A stretch of DNA of 64,000 nt from Sorangium cellulosum So ce56 (GTDB lineage Bacteria; Myxococcota_A; Polyangia; Polyangiales; Polyangiaceae): assembly GCF_000067165.1 (NCBI RefSeq), contig NC_010162.1, positions 12,969,780-13,033,779 on the forward strand, read 5' to 3'. The translations under genes were made by a program, and so were the position numbers. How positions within the stretch are numbered: position 1 is the stretch's first letter; each line of letters begins with the position of its first letter. A model generated the notes under the pieces. The model was not told the DNA's origin and made no database searches. It was given only the letters and a program-made list of their open reading frames with translations. Below are positions 51,709 to 59,896 of this stretch, piece by piece.

Positions 51709-52617
51709 ATGACCAGCCGTCCTCTCCTCGCCGCCTTCCTCCTCGGGCTCGTCGCGCTCTGCTGCGCGGCCTGCGTCGGCTCCTCGCCCACGCCGCTCGC
51801 CCCTGCGCTCCGCGGCTCGATCGGCGTCCCGCACCACGGCGTCATCACCGACGCCGTCGAGCTCCCGAAGCAGGGCCCGGGCTACCGGCTGCTCCGCAGC
51901 AACGGCATCCGGTGGGGGACGGCGGGGCTGGTCGCCGCGGTCCAGCGCGCCGCGGCGGAGGTGGCGCTGGCGCGGCCGGGCGGCGCGCCGCTCGTCGTCG
52001 GCGACCTCTCCGCGCGCTACGGGGGCGCGACGCGGGGCCACCGGTCCCACCGCACCGGGCGCGACGCCGACCTCTTGCTCTACGCGCTGACCCCGGACGG
52101 CCGCCCTGTGCGGTCGCCGGGCTTCGTCGCCATCGGGCCGGACGGGCTCGGGCGGATCAGCGATGGCGCCGAGGAGCCCGCGTCGCCGCGCGCCGGGGCG
52201 CCGCAGTACGTCCGCTTCGACGTCGAGCGGGAGTGGCTGCTCGTGAAGTCGCTCATCCGCTCGCCCGACGCGCACGTCCAGTGGCTCTTCCTGGCCCGCT
52301 GGCTCGAGGCGCTGCTCATCGAGTACGCGCGCGCGCTCGGCGAGGACCCGGAGCTCATCTGGTATGCCGAGAGCGTGCTGCTCCAGCCGCGCGACAGCAC
52401 GGCGCACGCCGATCACATCCACCTCCGCGTCGCGTGTACGCCGGACGAAACTCTCTCCGGCTGCCTCGGCGGCGGCCCGCAGTGGCCCTGGCTGCCGGCG
52501 GTGCCGCAGCTTATTCCGCCGTCGGACGGCGATCTCGCCGCTGCGCTGCTCGACGACCTCTTGCCTGGAAGCGCCGCCGCGGGCTCTCGCGTGGCGGCTC
52601 CCGACAGCGCGCTGTGA
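51709..52617 (+). CDS. mepA: Penicillin-insensitive murein endopeptidase (MepA/LAS family), probable lipoprotein
   Basis: The 302-residue protein has a hydrophobic leader (PLLAAFLLGLVALCCAAC) with Cys at 22 in a weak lipobox, and the LAS metallopeptidase motifs: GHRSHRTGRDADL, giving the first zinc His and Asp, and HADHIHLR with the final HxH. MepA cleaves D-Ala-meso-DAP cross-links of peptidoglycan in the periplasm. Length and motif spacing fit the family. An adjacent GTG at 51706 could also start it. The stop overlaps the GTG of a DNA methyltransferase gene, an odd partner for a wall enzyme. Confidence 0.88.
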   Translation: MTSRPLLAAFLLGLVALCCAACVGSSPTPLAPALRGSIGVPHHGVITDAVELPKQGPGYRLLRSNGIRWGTAGLVAAVQRAAAEVALARPGGAPLVVGDLSARYGGATRGHRSHRTGRDADLLLYALTPDGRPVRSPGFVAIGPDGLGRISDGAEEPASPRAGAPQYVRFDVEREWLLVKSLIRSPDAHVQWLFLARWLEALLIEYARALGEDPELIWYAESVLLQPRDSTAHADHIHLRVACTPDETLSGCLGGGPQWPWLPAVPQLIPPSDGDLAAALLDDLLPGSAAAGSRVAAPDSAL

Positions 52618-53552
52618 GCCACCTCCTGGCGCACGGCGACGCGGCCGACGTCTGCGCGGCGCTCCCCGCGGACGTGCGGTTCGATCTCGTCTACCTCGAT
52701 CCGCCCTTCGGCGTCGGGACGACGATGACCGCGCGGGCGGCGCGCGGTCAGGCGCGCGGCCGGCGCAGGCCGGAGAGCGGGCCCGACGCGTACGACGATC
52801 GCGCGAGCGCCGACGCGCTCGTCGCGATGCTCGCGCCGCGCCTCGAGGCCATCCGCGATCGCATGACCGAGGGCGCGACGCTGTACCTGCACCTCGATCA
52901 CCGCGCGGTCCACGACGCGAAGGTCGCGTGTGATCGCCTGTTCGGCCGCGGCGCCTTCCTCGGCGAGATCATCTGGGCGCCTGGCAACGGCGGCCGGGGC
53001 GCGCGCGGCTTCTCGGTCACGCACCAGACGATCCTCCTTTACGCGCGCGCCGCGAGCGAGCGCGGCCAGGTGGTCTACAACGCCGCGGATCCGACGCTCC
53101 GCGAGCCGTACGCCGAGACCAGCCTCGCGATGCATTTCAAGCACCGCGACGAGGACGGCCGCCTGTACCGCGAGCGGATCCTCGGCGGCAAGGCGTACAG
53201 GTACTATGCCGACGAGGGCCGCCGGCTCGGGAGCGTGTGGAGCGACATTCCCGGGATGGTCGCCAACACCCCGCTGCGCCGCGAGGCCACGGGCTACCCC
53301 ACGCAGAAGCCGGAACGGCTGCTGGAGCGCATCGTCCGCGCGTCCTCCGCGCCCGGCGCGACCGTCGCCGACCTCATGTGCGGAAGCGGCACCACCCTCG
53401 TCGCGGCCGCGCGCCTCGGCCGCCGCTTCGTCGGCGGCGACCGGAGCCCGCTCGCCTTCGCGACGGCGCGGGAGCGGCTCGACCGCGAGGGGATCGTGTA
53501 CACGGCGTACGAGTCCGTTCCAGCCGCGGACGGCGAGCCGGAAGATCCCTGA
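52614..53552 (+). CDS. Site-specific DNA methyltransferase (N6-adenine/N4-cytosine, beta-type order)
   Basis: The 312-residue protein starts SHLLAHGDAADVCAALP, has motif IV as YLDPPFG (DPPF at 29-32) near the N-terminus and the SAM-binding motif DLMCGSGTTLVAAARLG at about 252-268 near the C-terminus, with GYPTQKPERLLERIVRASS before it. This order (catalytic before SAM motif) is that of beta-class amino methyltransferases. No restriction enzyme gene lies nearby, so it seems an orphan. Start GTG at 52614, sharing GTGA with the end of the mepA-like gene. It may mark DNA for regulation or for protection; the site recognised is unknown. Confidence 0.88.
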   Translation: MSHLLAHGDAADVCAALPADVRFDLVYLDPPFGVGTTMTARAARGQARGRRRPESGPDAYDDRASADALVAMLAPRLEAIRDRMTEGATLYLHLDHRAVHDAKVACDRLFGRGAFLGEIIWAPGNGGRGARGFSVTHQTILLYARAASERGQVVYNAADPTLREPYAETSLAMHFKHRDEDGRLYRERILGGKAYRYYADEGRRLGSVWSDIPGMVANTPLRREATGYPTQKPERLLERIVRASSAPGATVADLMCGSGTTLVAAARLGRRFVGGDRSPLAFATARERLDREGIVYTAYESVPAADGEPEDP

Positions 53553-53630
53553 CGCTGGGCCCCGGCGAGCGCGCTGGGCGATCGAGGAGGGCTCCCCTCG
53601 GCTTGTGGAGCCGTCCGAGCGTTGCAGAGA

Positions 53631-53815
53631 CCCGTTTCAAGGCTTGAGAAGGCCGACTCGGGCGCCGAGTGACCCGTTTCAAGGCTTGAGAAGGCCGACT
53701 CGGGCGCCGAGTGGCCCGTTTCAAGGCTTGAGAAGGCCGACTCGGGCGCCGAGTGACCCGTTTCAAGGCTTGAGAAGGCCGACTCGGGCGCCGAGTGGCC
53801 CGTTTCAAGGTTTGA
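53631..53815. repeat. 42-bp tandem repeat array with two dyads per unit
   Basis: Four complete units start at 53631, 53673, 53715 and 53757, with a partial fifth from 53799. Units alternate between ending GTGA and GTGG, so an 84-base dimer is the higher-order period. Each unit holds two small hairpins: TCAAG/CTTGA with a one-base loop and ACTCGG/CCGAGT with a GCG loop. There are no spacers, so it is not a CRISPR array. It stands between the converging methyltransferase and yciO genes, and the rest of 53553-53887 shows nothing else. Confidence 0.9.
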
Positions 53816-53887
53816 ATCAACCGTTGCAACCGGTTCGTCCGCGGCTTCGAGGGTAGAGGATAGGCCCGCTCTCCCTCTCGCCCTGGC

Positions 53888-54493
53888 TCAGACCAGATCG
53901 TCTATAGGCCCCGCGCCCTCGCGGACGATCTGCACCTCGCCCTGGCTCAGGTCGATCACGGTCGTCGGCACCGACCCGCCGGTCCCCGCGTCGAGGACGA
54001 GGGCGAGCCCCGGGAACCGGTCGTCGATCTCCCCAGGATCGATGATCGGATCCTCCCCGGGAGGCGCCGCGGTCGTGCTGATGAGCGGCCGCCCGAGCGC
54101 GCGGACCAGCGCGAGCGCGACCGGGTGGTTCGGCACGCGGATACCGACCGTCTTCTGCTTGAGGTGCACGTACTTCGGCACCTCGCGCGTCGCAGGGAGG
54201 ATGAAGGTGTACGGCCCGGGCAGGTAGCGCTTGAGGATGCGGTACGTCTGGTTCTCGACGATCGCATAGCGCGCGATGTCGCTCAGATCCGGGCAGATGA
54301 ACGCCAGGTTCTTGTTCTGGCGCATCCCCTTGATCTGATACACCCGCTCGATGGCCGCCTTGTTCATCAGGTCGCACCCGAACCCGTACACGGTATCGGT
54401 CGGGTAGCCGATGACCTCCCCCTTCTGAATGAGATCGATCGCTCGCGCGATCTTGCGGGGTTCCGGGTGATCGGGGTTGATGGGCTGGAGCAC
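53888..54493 (-). CDS. yciO: Sua5/YciO/YrdC family protein, closest in pattern to YciO
   Basis: The 201-residue protein shows the family nucleotide-binding pattern GEVIGYPTDTVYGFGCD, then VYQIKGMRQNKNLAFICPDL, RYLPGPYTFILPATREVPK, VGIRVPNHPVALALVRALG and PTTVIDLSQGEVQIVREGAG. The YciO-like branch is related to TsaC, which makes threonylcarbamoyl-AMP for tRNA t6A, but YciO itself is usually not the essential synthase. Start is GTG at 54493, matching the short family N-terminus. It is 200 bases downstream of atpG on the same strand. Confidence 0.88.
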   Translation of the reverse strand: MLQPINPDHPEPRKIARAIDLIQKGEVIGYPTDTVYGFGCDLMNKAAIERVYQIKGMRQNKNLAFICPDLSDIARYAIVENQTYRILKRYLPGPYTFILPATREVPKYVHLKQKTVGIRVPNHPVALALVRALGRPLISTTAAPPGEDPIIDPGEIDDRFPGLALVLDAGTGGSVPTTVIDLSQGEVQIVREGAGPIDDLV

Positions 54494-54693
54494 GGGAACG
54501 CAACCATGGGGCAGCCCGGTCGGCTTCGCCAGTGCTGGCCGCTCGGATGTTCGGCCAGCGTCGGGCAGCCGGGTGCGGGCGCTGCAAGTGAAGCGAGTGA
54601 AAACGAGGCGGGGCCAAGCCCCGAGACGCGAGCCGGCCGCACACGCGACCGGCCCGAGGCAAAGATCGAAGATCCTGGCGGCGGCGCGGCTCG

Positions 54694-55665
54694 CTACTCC
54701 TTGAGCGCCTCGCTGCCGCCGATGATCTCCATGAGCTCCTTGGTGATCGCCGCCTGACGCGCCTTGTTGTACTCGAGCGTCAGGTTGTCGATCACTTCCT
54801 TGGCGTTCTTGTTCGCGGCGTCCATCGCCGTGAGCTTCGCGCCGAGCTCGCTCGCCATCGACTCGTAGAGCGCGCGCAGGATCGAGATGTCCACGTACAT
54901 CGGCACGAGCCGCTCCAGGAGCGCGCCCTTGTCCGGCTCGTAGAGGAACTCCGACGCCGCGGAAGGCGCGCCGTGGCCGCCCTCGTCCCCCTGCTCCTGC
55001 TCCTTCGCCGGACCGCCGGCGGGCGGCAGGAGCCGCTCGACGACGACCGTCTGCGTGATGGCGCTCTTGAACTCGTTGTAGACGAGGTAGATCGCGTCGA
55101 TCTCGCCCTTGTTGAACGGGGCGAGGAGCTTCGCGCCGACGGCCTGGGCCGTCTCGAGGTTGAGCTTGTCCCAGACCCCGGCCAGGTACTCGAGGATCGG
55201 CGCGCCGCGGCGGTTGAAGTAGTCCCGACCCTTGCGGCCGATGATCGCGAGCTGGACCTCCTGGCCCGCCTCCGTCCGGCTCTTCCACTCGCGCTCGGCG
55301 CGCTTGTTGATGTTGGTGTTGAAGGCGCCACAAAGCCCGCGGTCGCTCGTGAGCACCACGAGCAGCACGCGCCGCTCCGGACGGGTCACGAGCAGCGGGT
55401 GCAGCGCCTTCTCGCCACCGGCGGGCGCGCCCGCCTCGCCCTCCGCCCCGATCCCCTCCGCCGCGAGCGCCTCGGCCGCGGGAGCCGCGTCGCGCGTGAT
55501 CGCCGAGAGCACCTCCTGCACCTTCACGGCGTAGGGCCGCAGCTCGGTGATGCGCAGCTGCGCCTTGTTGAGCTTGGCGCCCGCGACCATCTTCATGGCG
55601 CGGGTGATCTTCTGCGTCGACTTGACGCTGGAGATCCGCTTGCGAATGGACTTGAGGCTGGGCAC
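54694..55665 (-). CDS. atpG: F-type ATP synthase gamma subunit
   Basis: The 323-residue protein begins with the canonical MPSLKSIRKRISSVKSTQKI and TRAMKMVAGAKLNKAQ, has LTSDRGLCGAFNTNINK in the middle, and ends with the SELGAKLTAMDAANKNAKEV helix. It forms the rotating shaft of the F1 head. It is longer than the usual about 290 residues because of an Ala/Gly/Glu-rich insertion at about 62-85 and another acidic one at about 215-230. It lies 6 bases after atpA. No atpD or atpC follows, unlike the usual order. Confidence 0.96.
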   Translation of the reverse strand: MPSLKSIRKRISSVKSTQKITRAMKMVAGAKLNKAQLRITELRPYAVKVQEVLSAITRDAAPAAEALAAEGIGAEGEAGAPAGGEKALHPLLVTRPERRVLLVVLTSDRGLCGAFNTNINKRAEREWKSRTEAGQEVQLAIIGRKGRDYFNRRGAPILEYLAGVWDKLNLETAQAVGAKLLAPFNKGEIDAIYLVYNEFKSAITQTVVVERLLPPAGGPAKEQEQGDEGGHGAPSAASEFLYEPDKGALLERLVPMYVDISILRALYESMASELGAKLTAMDAANKNAKEVIDNLTLEYNKARQAAITKELMEIIGGSEALKE

Positions 55666-55671
55666 GGCTGC

Positions 55672-57564
55672 CTACTTTTCCTTTGCCTTCGAGGCGCTCT
55701 TCGCGTTCTTCGACTTGGCCTTCGGCGCCGGCGCCTCCTCCTCGTCGTCGCCCGCGCCGTCCTCGTCGGCCGCGGTCGAGGCGCCGCCCGCTTCCACCGC
55801 GAACCGCTTCTTGAAGGTGTCGATCGCCTTGGTCATCCGGGACTTGAGGTCGTCGTCGAGGACCTTCTTCTCGCGGATGTCCGTGAAGATCTGCGGGTGC
55901 TTCGCCTCGACGAACTTGTAGAGCTCTTCCTCGAAGCGCGAGAGCGAGCTCACCGGCAGGCTGTCGAGCAGGCCCTGCGTGCCGGCGTAGATGATGAGGA
56001 TCTGCTTCTCGACCGCCAGCGGCACGTACTGGCCCTGCTTCAGGATCTCGGTGAGGCGCGCGCCGCGCTCGAGCTGCGCGCGGGTCTTCGCGTCCAGGTC
56101 CGAGGCGAACTGGGAGAACGCCGCCATGGCGCGGTACTGCGCGAGATCGAGGCGGAGCGTGCCGGCGATCGACTTCATCGCCTTGATCTGCGCGTTGCCG
56201 CCGACCCGGCTGACCGAGATGCCGACGTTGATGGCCGGGCGGACGCCGGAGTAGAAGAGGTCGGCCTCGAGGAAGATCTGCCCGTCCGTGATGCTGATGA
56301 CGTTCGTCGGGATGTACGCCGACACGTCACCCGCCTGCGTCTCGATGACCGGCAGCGCCGTGAGCGAGCCGCCCGACTTCGGATCGCGGACGATCTCGTA
56401 GTCGCTCGCCTTCGCCTTGTCCGAGAGCTGCTGCTCGAGCTTCTTGATCTCGTCCTTCTTCTCGTCCTTGCGCGCCTGCTCGAGCTTCTCGAAGAGCGCC
56501 CCGTCGATCGTCTTCCAGAGCGAGTCCTTCGCCGAGTGCATCCCGTGCGCCCCGACGTGCGCCTTGCCGTCGATGCCGCGGTACGAGGCGTCGCCGCCCT
56601 CGATCTTCGTCCCCTTCGACACGACGTAGAAGACGTCGGCCATCTTCGCGGCGCGCTCGAGGAGCCGGGAGTGGAGGTAGAAGACGTCGCCCGGGTACGC
56701 CTCGCGGCCCGGCGGGCGGCGGAGCAGGAGCGAGAGCTGGCGGTACGCGACCGCCTGCTTCGACAGATCGTCGTAGATGCACAGCGCGTGGCGCCCGCTG
56801 TCGCGGAAGTACTCGCCGATCGTCACGCCGGTGTACGGCGCGATGAACTGGAGCGGCGCGGTCTCGCTCGCCGTCGCGGCGACGATGATCGTGTACTCCA
56901 GCGCGCCGTGCGCATCGAGCTTGTCCACGACCTGGCGCACCGTCGACAGCTTCTGGCCGATCGCGACGTAGACGCAGATGACGCCCTTGCCCTTCTGGTT
57001 GATGATCGCGTCGACGGCGACGGCGGTCTTGCCCGTCTGCCGGTCGCCGATGATGAGCTCGCGCTGGCCGCGGCCGACCGGGATCATCGCGTCGATCGCC
57101 TTGATGCCGGTCTGCATCGGCTCGGTGACCGGCTGGCGCTGGATGATGCCGGGCGCCTTCACCTCGACGCGGCGGCGCTCCTTCGTCTCGAGCGGCCCCT
57201 TGCCGTCGATCGGCATGCCGAGCGCGTTCACGACGCGCCCGAGGGTCGCCTCGCCGACGGGCACCTCCATGATGCGCCCGGTCCGCTTGACGGCGTCGCC
57301 CTCCTTGATGGAGCTCGTGTCGCCGAAGATGGCGGCGCCCACGTTGTCCTGCTCGAGGTTCAGCACGAGCCCCATCAGGCTGCCGCCCTCCGAGCCGGTG
57401 AACTCGACGAGCTCGCCGGCCATCGCGCGGCTCAGGCCGTGCACGCGGGCGATGCCGTCGCCCACCGTGAGCACGGTGCCCGTCTCGGTGACCTGAGCGG
57501 CCTTGTCGATATTCTGGATTTGCTTCTTGATGATCTGGGAGATCTCTTCGGCGCGGAGCTGCAT
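55672..57564 (-). CDS. atpA: F-type ATP synthase alpha subunit with internal insertion
   Basis: The 630-residue protein has the standard N-terminus (AEEISQIIKKQI), Walker A GDRQTGKT at 173-180, YDDLSKQAVAYRQLSLLLRR, and GGSLTALPVIETQAGDVSAY. Between LLERAAKMAD (to 310) and GGSLTALP (from 398) lies an extra segment of about 85 residues that normal alpha subunits lack; it includes a charged helix (EQARKDEKKDEIKKLEQQL). A Lys/Ala/acidic tail of about 40 residues follows the usual C-terminus. Both explain the length above the usual about 510. It is the third of a tight run, 116 bases after atpH. Confidence 0.97.
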   Translation of the reverse strand: MQLRAEEISQIIKKQIQNIDKAAQVTETGTVLTVGDGIARVHGLSRAMAGELVEFTGSEGGSLMGLVLNLEQDNVGAAIFGDTSSIKEGDAVKRTGRIMEVPVGEATLGRVVNALGMPIDGKGPLETKERRRVEVKAPGIIQRQPVTEPMQTGIKAIDAMIPVGRGQRELIIGDRQTGKTAVAVDAIINQKGKGVICVYVAIGQKLSTVRQVVDKLDAHGALEYTIIVAATASETAPLQFIAPYTGVTIGEYFRDSGRHALCIYDDLSKQAVAYRQLSLLLRRPPGREAYPGDVFYLHSRLLERAAKMADVFYVVSKGTKIEGGDASYRGIDGKAHVGAHGMHSAKDSLWKTIDGALFEKLEQARKDEKKDEIKKLEQQLSDKAKASDYEIVRDPKSGGSLTALPVIETQAGDVSAYIPTNVISITDGQIFLEADLFYSGVRPAINVGISVSRVGGNAQIKAMKSIAGTLRLDLAQYRAMAAFSQFASDLDAKTRAQLERGARLTEILKQGQYVPLAVEKQILIIYAGTQGLLDSLPVSSLSRFEEELYKFVEAKHPQIFTDIREKKVLDDDLKSRMTKAIDTFKKRFAVEAGGASTAADEDGAGDDEEEAPAPKAKSKNAKSASKAKEK

Positions 57565-57680
57565 GCGGAGTCCTCTGTCGGGAGACGCTTGGGCTGCGGA
57601 GTCAACGTCGTCAAGGTCGAGGGGGCGCCGAGCGCCGGGCCACGACCCATCATGAAACAGGGGGGCTTGCTCGCGTCCCC

Positions 57681-58223
57681 TCAGGTCCTGAGCAGGTTGT
57701 CACGGAAGCTCGACAGCCGGGTCCGGAGGCTGCCGTCGATCACCTGATCGTCGATCTGGGTCACCACGCCCGCGATGAGCGAGGGATCCTGCCTGTGGGT
57801 GACCGAGATCTTCCTGCCGGTCGCCTTCTCGAGCTCGGCCCGGAGCCGGTCGAGGTAGCCGTCGCTCAGCGGGCCCGCGCTCGTCACCACGGCCCGGGCG
57901 ACGTTCTGGTCCTGATCGACGAGGAGCGCGAGCTGCCGCGCGATCTCGGGCAGCGCCGCGAGCCGCCGGCGCCGCGCCAGCAGGAGGAGGGTGTTCTTCG
58001 TCACGTCCGAGAAGGCGGCGCGGCCGCCGAGCTCGCGGAGCAGCTCCTCGCGCGAGGCCTCCGGGATGAGCGGGTTGTCGAGGACGAGGCGGAGCTCCTC
58101 GCTCGCCGAGTACATCGCGCTGGCGTCCCCGATCTCCCTGGCGAGGGCCGCGAGGGTCCCGGTCTCCTTGCCGATCTCGAAGATCGCGCGCCCGTAGCGT
58201 CGGGCGACGGACTCGTAGCTCAT
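57681..58223 (-). CDS. atpH: F-type ATP synthase delta subunit
   Basis: The 180-residue protein reads [20 protein letters not shown], then [20 protein letters not shown] and [19 protein letters not shown], and ends with [20 protein letters not shown], the OSCP/delta pattern. It joins the F1 head to the peripheral stalk. The ATG shares ATGA with the stop of atpF, so the two are coupled. Length is normal. Confidence 0.95.
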
Positions 58224-59221
58224 GTCGCTGCTCCGGTGGTCTGGGCTCCGCGGCGCGCGCCGGCGGAGACGGCCGCGGGGATGGCCTTCAGGTAGTCTTC
58301 GTTGACCCGGTCGAGGTCCTGCTGGCCGATGCGCTGCCGGAGCAGCTCCTCGGCCGCGACGACGGCGTTCTGCACCGCCTCCTGGAGGAGCATGGCGCGC
58401 GCGGCCTTGAGCTCCTGCTCGGCGCGGAACTCGGCGTCGCGCCGCATCCGGACGCGCCGCTGCTCCGCCTCGGCGAGCACGTGGGCCTTCTCGACCTCCG
58501 CCTGCGCCGCGTGCTCGGCCTTGAGCTCGGCGAGCGTCTCCTCGAGCCGCGTGAGCTTGTCCTCGTACTCCTCGAGCCGCAGCTCGGCCTCCTGCTTGAG
58601 GCGCGACGCGTTGTCGAGCTCCTGCGTGATCGTCTGCTTGCGCTTCTTCAGCGCCTCCGCGATGGGCTTCCTCCCGAAGCGGACGACGATGAGCGCGAGC
58701 AGCCCGAAGTTCAGGACCGACGCGAGGAACGGCGGCGGCTCGTTCTTCGGATCGCAGGGGTTCTGCTCGTTGTGGTAGCGCCAGAGCAGGGCGTTGATCC
58801 CGCCCTTCGCGGCCGCCTCGTTGTTCACGCCGATGAGGCCGTGCCACCAGTTGACGTGCGGCGGCGGATCCGTCGGGCCGTGCCCGGGGCAGTGCCCCTC
58901 CCCGTGGGAGGCGTGCTCGGGCTGCGCGGGCGGCGGCGTGGGGCGCGCACGGCCGGGCTGCATGCCCGGCGGCCGGAGCCCATGGCCCGGCGGGAGCTGG
59001 CGGCCGCCCGGCCCGAGCGGCCGGCCGGGCTGCGCGTCGCGCGGGCGCTGCGGCATCTGCGGCGAGCCCGGCTGCGCCTGGGCAGGCGACGGGATGGGCG
59101 GGTGCCCGGGGGGCAGCGCCGGGTCGGAGCCCGGCGGCTGCGTCTGAGCCAGCGCCGTGCCGGCGGCGAGCGCCGCGGCGAGGCCGAGCGCGAGCGAGGA
59201 GCGGCGGAGCGGCTTCTTCAC
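58220..59221 (-). CDS. atpF: F-type ATP synthase subunit b with signal peptide and Pro-rich extension
   Basis: The 333-residue protein ends in a typical b subunit: membrane helix [20 protein letters not shown] at about 163-182, then a long charged coiled coil ([39 protein letters not shown]) and [16 protein letters not shown]. In front lie a clear signal peptide ([18 protein letters not shown], about 25 residues), a Pro/Gly/Gln-rich stretch to residue 121, and a short [16 protein letters not shown] element. The family usually has about 160 residues. Signal peptides on b are known in some deltaproteobacteria; the long Pro-rich part is uncommon. Start is GTG in a GTGA overlap with atpF'. Confidence 0.93.
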
Positions 59222-59700
59222 TGGCGCACCTCGCGGCCGAGCATGCTGGCGGCGATCTCCGCGGCGAGCGCGGGCTGGGCGGCGGAGAGCTCGCCGCGCA
59301 TGCGGGCGACCTCGGCCGCGATCTTCGCCTTGCTGTCCTCGAGGATGCGCGCCGTCTCGGCCCGGGCCTCGGCCATGATCTGCGCCTCGATCTTCGCCGT
59401 CTCGGCGCGGAGGCGCTCTCGCTCGATCCCGGCCTCGCGCCGGACCTTCTCGATCTCGGCCTCGTAGCGGGTGAGCAGCTCGCCGGCGCGCTCGTCCATC
59501 TCGCGCGCCTCTCGCTTGGCGCCGTCGGTGCGCCGCTCGCGCTCCTCGAAGACGCGGAGCAGCGGATCGAACAGGAGCGGCTTGAGCACGACGACGAACG
59601 TCGAAAACAGGACGACCTGCGCCAGGAACGTCAGATCGAAGTCGACGGCGATGGCGCTGGCGCCGGACGCGAGGAGAGGGTGCATTGCGTTCGGGTTCAC
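59218..59700 (-). CDS. atpF': F-type ATP synthase subunit b'
   Basis: The 160-residue protein has a short membrane-inserted start ([20 protein letters not shown]), the [20 protein letters not shown] turn typical of b', and a long coiled coil ([20 protein letters not shown]). It pairs with b in the peripheral stalk. Another ATG five codons in could start it. It is the first ATP synthase gene present; atpB and atpE are not upstream, where an unrelated gene converges in the same direction about 200 bases away. Confidence 0.93.
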
Positions 59701-59896
59701 GGGTGCTTGTTCGGCGACGAGGGCGGCGCAGCGCGAGCCGCTCGCTGCCCCACGCCCCTCGGGGGGGCGATTTCGCGAGCCGGCACTAGCACGTGTCAGT
59801 CAAAGCTGGAAGGGTTCTCGCAGAGCGGACGAGCCCCTCTTTAACATCACGTCTCCTGACGACGCGCCCGCTCGCCGCTCGCGGATGACGGTCGTG

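Noticed and set aside
53631..53815. Possible CRISPR array
   Set aside because: Units abut one another with no unique spacers, and no cas gene is near.
53374..53829. Minus-strand Arg/Pro/Ser-rich frame through the 42-bp repeats
   Set aside because: It is translated repeat DNA overlapping the methyltransferase gene on the other strand and has no start signals.
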